A stretch of DNA of 64,000 nucleotides from CAZMGG01 sp964565715 (GTDB lineage: Bacteria; Planctomycetota; UBA1135; UBA2386). Within the stretch, counting starts at the first letter, position 1. Each line of letters begins with the position of its first letter. The stretch is from assembly GCA_964565715.1 (NCBI GenBank), contig CAZMGG010000012.1, positions 1 through 64,000 of the forward strand, in the 5' to 3' direction. The notes under the pieces were generated by a model, which ran no database searches, was not told where the DNA came from, and was given only the letters and a program-made list of their open reading frames with translations. Below are positions 61,117-64,000 of this stretch, piece by piece. The position numbers and the translations under genes are program-made.

Positions 61117-61122
61117 ATGCTA
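61117..61122 (-). promoter_or_regulatory. -10-like TAGCAT box, 8 bases before the sulfatase gene
   Basis: On the minus strand TAGCAT within GCTAGCATGG ends 8 bases before the sulfatase ATG. It suggests a promoter separate from hflKC, whose last stop lies 36 bases upstream of the sulfatase ATG. Confidence 0.4.
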
Positions 61123-61144
61123 GCGGCGCGGGCCGCCCGCGACC

Positions 61145-62125
61145 TCACTTCGGCGCCGTCTGCCTGCCGTCGATGGCGCGCAGGAAGCGGAAGTAGTCGC
61201 TGCCGGCGCCCAACACGAAGGTGACCTGCTCGCCCAGCGACGTCTCGTAGCTCTGCAGCGTGCGCAGGAAGGCGAAGAACTCCGGGTCGGCGGCATAGGC
61301 CTCGCTGTAGATGCGGGTGGCCTCGGCGTCGGCCTCGCCGCGGGTCACCTCGGCCAGCCGTTTGGCCTCGGAACGCACCTTGGCCAGTTCGCGGGCGGTG
61401 TCGCCGCGGATCCGCGACGCCTCGCCCTCGCCCTCGGAACGGAACTGCTCGGCGATGCGCTGCCGTTCGGCGATCATCCGGGTGAACACCTGCTGCTGCA
61501 CCGACTCGATGTAGTTGAGGCGCTTGATGCGCACGTCGACCAGCTCGATGCCGTACTGGGCCATCGACTTGCCGGCCTCGGCCAGCACCATCGACTCCAG
61601 GCGCTCGCGGCCGACCTTGATCGGCGCGGTGAGATCGCCCTGGTTCTCGGCGATCACCGCGGCCCGCTCCAGGTCCTTCTGCGAGACCTGCCAGTCCGCC
61701 GAACGGACGATCTCGACCAGTTCGGTGGCGGAAATGGTGTCGCGGACCACCGAGTCGATGATGTCGTCCAGCCGCGACTGCGCGCCGGACTCGTCGCGCA
61801 CCGAGCGCAGGAACTGCAGCGCATCGACGATCCGCCAGCGGGCGGTGGTGTCCACCGAGATGAACTCGCGGCCGCGGGTCGGGATCTGGTTGGGGTCGCC
61901 GTCCCAGGACAGGATGCGCCGGTCGAAGCGCCGCACCTCCTGCACGAACGGCTGCTTCCAGTGCAGGCCCGGCTCGGTGATCGGCTCGCCCACCGGCCGG
62001 CCGAACTGCAGCACGACGGCCTGCTCGCCCTGGTCGACGGTGAACAGGCCGCTGCTCAGCACCACCAGGGCCGCCAGGGCCAGCACGCCCAGCAGCAGCC
62101 GCACGATCATCGCGCGCGGCGTCAC
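61145..62125 (-). CDS. hflC: HflC, SPFH-domain regulator of the FtsH protease
   Basis: The 326-residue inner-membrane protein has one N-terminal helix (IVRLLLGVLALAALVVLSSG) and an SPFH/band-7 domain in the periplasm (VDQGEQAVVLQFGRPVGEPI, TEPGLHWKQPFVQEVRRFD). A long Ala/Glu/Arg coiled coil follows (ERQRIAEQFRSEGEGEASRI). HflC forms a cage with HflK around FtsH and modulates its proteolysis. The GTG start overlaps the hflK stop (GTGA). The gene order hflK-hflC is the usual one, but hflX and hfq are not beside it here. Confidence 0.94.
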   Translation of the reverse strand: MTPRAMIVRLLLGVLALAALVVLSSGLFTVDQGEQAVVLQFGRPVGEPITEPGLHWKQPFVQEVRRFDRRILSWDGDPNQIPTRGREFISVDTTARWRIVDALQFLRSVRDESGAQSRLDDIIDSVVRDTISATELVEIVRSADWQVSQKDLERAAVIAENQGDLTAPIKVGRERLESMVLAEAGKSMAQYGIELVDVRIKRLNYIESVQQQVFTRMIAERQRIAEQFRSEGEGEASRIRGDTARELAKVRSEAKRLAEVTRGEADAEATRIYSEAYAADPEFFAFLRTLQSYETSLGEQVTFVLGAGSDYFRFLRAIDGRQTAPK

Positions 62126-63126
62126 TTCCCGCCTCCCGCCCTGCGGGTCAGGTCGAGCAAGGGCAGCGGCCCGGCTGTGCCCTCGTCGATCACGTAGACC
62201 CCGGCGACCCGCTTCAGCACCCGATCCTGCATCTCCAGGTAGAGCCGCTGCCGGGTGACCTCCTTCTGCTTCTGGTACTCGGCGAGGATGGCGGTGAACC
62301 GCGCCGCCTCGCCCTTCGCCGTGTTGGTGCGTTCGACGGCGTAGGCCTGCGCCTCCGACAGGGTCTGCGCCGCCTCGCCCTGCGCCCGCGGCATCACCTG
62401 GTTGCGCTCCTTCTCCGCCAGGTTGACCAGCCGCTCCTTCTCCTGGCGCGCCTCGTTGACCTCGTTGAAGGCCGGCTTGACCGGCCCCGGCGGCGTCACG
62501 TCCTGCAGCTCGACGCTGCTGACGTGCACGCCGATCTGGTAGAGGTCGAGGATCCGCTGCATCTCGTCGCGGGCCCGCATCGCCACATCGACGCGGCCGA
62601 TGGTCAGCACGTCGCTGCCGAGCCGGTTGCCGACGATGCGTCGCATCACCGACTCGCCGACGTCGCGGATGGTGCGCTGGTTGTCCTTCACCGCGTGCAG
62701 CCAGCGTTCCGGATCGCGGATCCGGTACTGCACGACCCAGTCCACGTCCACCACGTTGAGGTCGCCGGTCAGCATCAGCGACTCGTCGGCGAAGCTGGCG
62801 TTCGAGTACTGCGTGCGCACGCCCGCCCGCTCGGTGCGGAAGCCGAACTCCTCCTTCAGCACGCGTTCGGTCTGCACGAACACCGTGGTGTCGATGCCGA
62901 ACGGCAGCTTGAAGTGCAGTCCCGGGCCGGCGATGTCGATCACCCGGCCGAAGCGCTTCACCACCGCGCGCCCTTCCGGCTCGACGGTGTACCAGCTGGA
63001 GAACACGGCGATCAGCAGCAGCACCGCGGCGATCGCGCCCAGCACGAACCCCGGCCGGATCCGCACGCGTCCGCCGGCCCGGCGCACGCCGCGCTCGAAC
63101 TCGCCCCAGTTCTCGGGGATCTTCAT
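62122..63126 (-). CDS. hflK: HflK, SPFH-domain partner of HflC
   Basis: The 334-residue protein has a short cytoplasmic start, a membrane helix (FVLGAIAAVLLLIAVFSSWY) and a band-7 domain (VEPEGRAVVKRFGRVIDIAG, LNVVDVDWVVQYRIRDPERW), then the coiled coil rich in Ala/Glu (EVNEARQEKERLVNLAEKER, QGEAAQTLSEAQAYAVERTN). It lacks the Gly/Pro-rich N-terminal extension of E. coli HflK. With HflC it makes the FtsH-regulating membrane cage. GGAGG stands ~8 bases before the ATG, one of the better ribosome sites in the window. Confidence 0.94.
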   Translation of the reverse strand: MKIPENWGEFERGVRRAGGRVRIRPGFVLGAIAAVLLLIAVFSSWYTVEPEGRAVVKRFGRVIDIAGPGLHFKLPFGIDTTVFVQTERVLKEEFGFRTERAGVRTQYSNASFADESLMLTGDLNVVDVDWVVQYRIRDPERWLHAVKDNQRTIRDVGESVMRRIVGNRLGSDVLTIGRVDVAMRARDEMQRILDLYQIGVHVSSVELQDVTPPGPVKPAFNEVNEARQEKERLVNLAEKERNQVMPRAQGEAAQTLSEAQAYAVERTNTAKGEAARFTAILAEYQKQKEVTRQRLYLEMQDRVLKRVAGVYVIDEGTAGPLPLLDLTRRAGGGK

Positions 63127-63174
63127 GGCCGCGATCCTCCGACAGCCGGCGGCGGAATCAAGCGATCCCGCCGA

Positions 63175-64000
63175 TCAGTGACCGATCACGCCCGCGGTCG
63201 CCGCCGACATCACCGCGCCGAGCTGGTTCGCGCCGGTGTCCAGCACCATCGCCTGCTGGTAGAACGGCAGCCCGACCAGGGGCAGCGCCGGCGGCAGCGA
63301 CAGCGCGAACGTCGCCCGGCCGCCGCCGCCGATCACCAGGCTGGCCGCGTCGGCGCGCACGCGGACGAAGCAACCCGGCATGCCGAAGCCGGACAGGTCG
63401 AGCGGCAACGGACCCGACACGCCGGTGGTGTTGCTGAGCCCGGTGAACACGAAGGCCACGTCCTGCGGCAGCGGCGCCAGCAGCACCGGCAGCGCGTGGC
63501 CGATGCGCGGCGTGTCCAGCGGCAGCAGCCCGGCGCTGGCCTGCGAGCCGGCGCAGCCCGCGCCGAACGTGGCGTAGGTGCCCGGCTGGCCGATCCGCGC
63601 GACGGTGTGGGCGAAGCCGGCCTGCACCTCGATGTAGCCGCGGCCCGCCGGCGGCGGCGGGATCGTCGTCTGATGCTCGAAGTCGCTGCCCCACGCCACC
63701 AGGGCGCCGTCCGAGCGGCGCGCCACGCTGTGGCCGCTGCCGGCGGTGATCGCGACGTACACCGTGCCCGGCGGCAGCGGCGGCACGTTGCACTGCCCCC
63801 ACAGGTTGCTGCCCCAGGCCACCACCACGCCGTCGGAACGGCGCGCCACCGAGTGGCCGGTGCCGGCGGCGATGTCGGTGTAGCCGACGCCGGGCGGCGG
63901 CGGCGGCACGTTGCACTGCCCTTCGAAGTTGCGCCCCCAGGCGATCACCGCGCCGTCCGAGCGCAGCGCCAGACTGTGTTCGCCGCCCGCCGCGATCCGC
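63175..64000 (-). CDS. RCC1-repeat protein with shared C-terminal module (5' end beyond window)
   Basis: The visible 274 codons lack the start. Upstream residues carry RCC1-type repeats with near-identical blocks: GHSVARRSDGVVVAWGSNLW, then GQCNVPPLPPG and GHSVARRSDGALVAWGSDFE. The repeat is a beta-propeller blade. The C-terminal ~130 residues are the clade module: FGAGCAGSQASAGL, LPLDLSGFGMPGC and the end MSAATAGVIGH. Presumably exported, with the signal peptide outside the window. It is upstream of, and on the same strand as, hflK, 48 bases away. Confidence 0.85.
   Translation of the reverse strand, partial: RIAAGGEHSLALRSDGAVIAWGRNFEGQCNVPPPPPGVGYTDIAAGTGHSVARRSDGVVVAWGSNLWGQCNVPPLPPGTVYVAITAGSGHSVARRSDGALVAWGSDFEHQTTIPPPPAGRGYIEVQAGFAHTVARIGQPGTYATFGAGCAGSQASAGLLPLDTPRIGHALPVLLAPLPQDVAFVFTGLSNTTGVSGPLPLDLSGFGMPGCFVRVRADAASLVIGGGGRATFALSLPPALPLVGLPFYQQAMVLDTGANQLGAVMSAATAGVIGH

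Overview
The window is very GC-rich, double-membrane bacterial DNA, most like a Planctomycetota genome. This assignment is an inference from gene content: three membrane-anchored Ser/Thr kinases, two of them behind ECF sigma genes; a secreted sulfatase; many exported Kelch, PKD, RCC1 and 'ELWxSDGT' repeat proteins with a shared C-terminal module; lipoproteins and an outer-membrane barrel; HflK/HflC. I saw no rRNA, tRNA, CRISPR array, insertion sequence or origin. Coding density is high and many neighbouring genes overlap by 1, 4 or 7 bases.

Layout. 1-2737 (minus): lysA, a tiny lipoprotein, an IscU/NifU-like protein and a GAF/sigma-54 activator cut by the left edge. 2883-9839: an orphan FliD-like protein, a kinase-TPR protein, an exported alpha/beta hydrolase and a lipoprotein with a dead trypsin-like domain. 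9846-17672: an outer-membrane barrel, a tiny HTH protein, exported propeller and CAP-domain proteins, then an AlbA/Schlafen-ATPase + ParA pair with milder codon bias. 17699-26534: secreted and cell-surface proteins, an SGNH esterase/acyltransferase pair, and an operon joining an exported DnaJ-type zinc-finger protein, a triple-trypsin/PDZ HtrA-like protein and a DUF3817 membrane protein. 26680-36005: a PKD surface protein, an FGase-like amidohydrolase, a TIGR03546-TIGR03545 fusion, an Rpn-family nuclease, an RluA-type synthase and a three-gene membrane cassette. 36120-43980: a Tat-exported protein, DNA polymerase IV, a CC-repeat lipoprotein next to a SigZ-like ECF sigma factor, a giant ELWxSDGT-repeat protein and a Gfo/Idh/MocA dehydrogenase. 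44117-58813: an ECF/kinase-FG-GAP pair, two tandem Kelch paralogues of equal length, an EamA transporter, an ECF/kinase-WD40 pair and another secreted protein. 58826-64000 (minus): class B-type acid phosphatase, sulfatase, HflC/HflK and the C-terminal part of an RCC1-repeat protein running off the right edge.

Three patterns run through the window. (1) Thirteen predicted signal-peptidase-I substrates end their signal peptide in AxA|Q-like sites, so the mature protein would start with Gln, like the 'Q-rule' described for Bacteroidetes. (2) At least eight genes have a TANNNT or TACAA(G/C) hexamer only 6-12 bases before the start codon, suggesting leaderless or nearly leaderless mRNAs. (3) At least four, probably eight, secreted proteins with unrelated N-terminal parts share one C-terminal domain of about 130 residues. 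The most system-like novelty is the AlbA + ParA gene pair; the exported zinc-finger/HtrA operon and the CC-repeat lipoprotein/SigZ pair come next.
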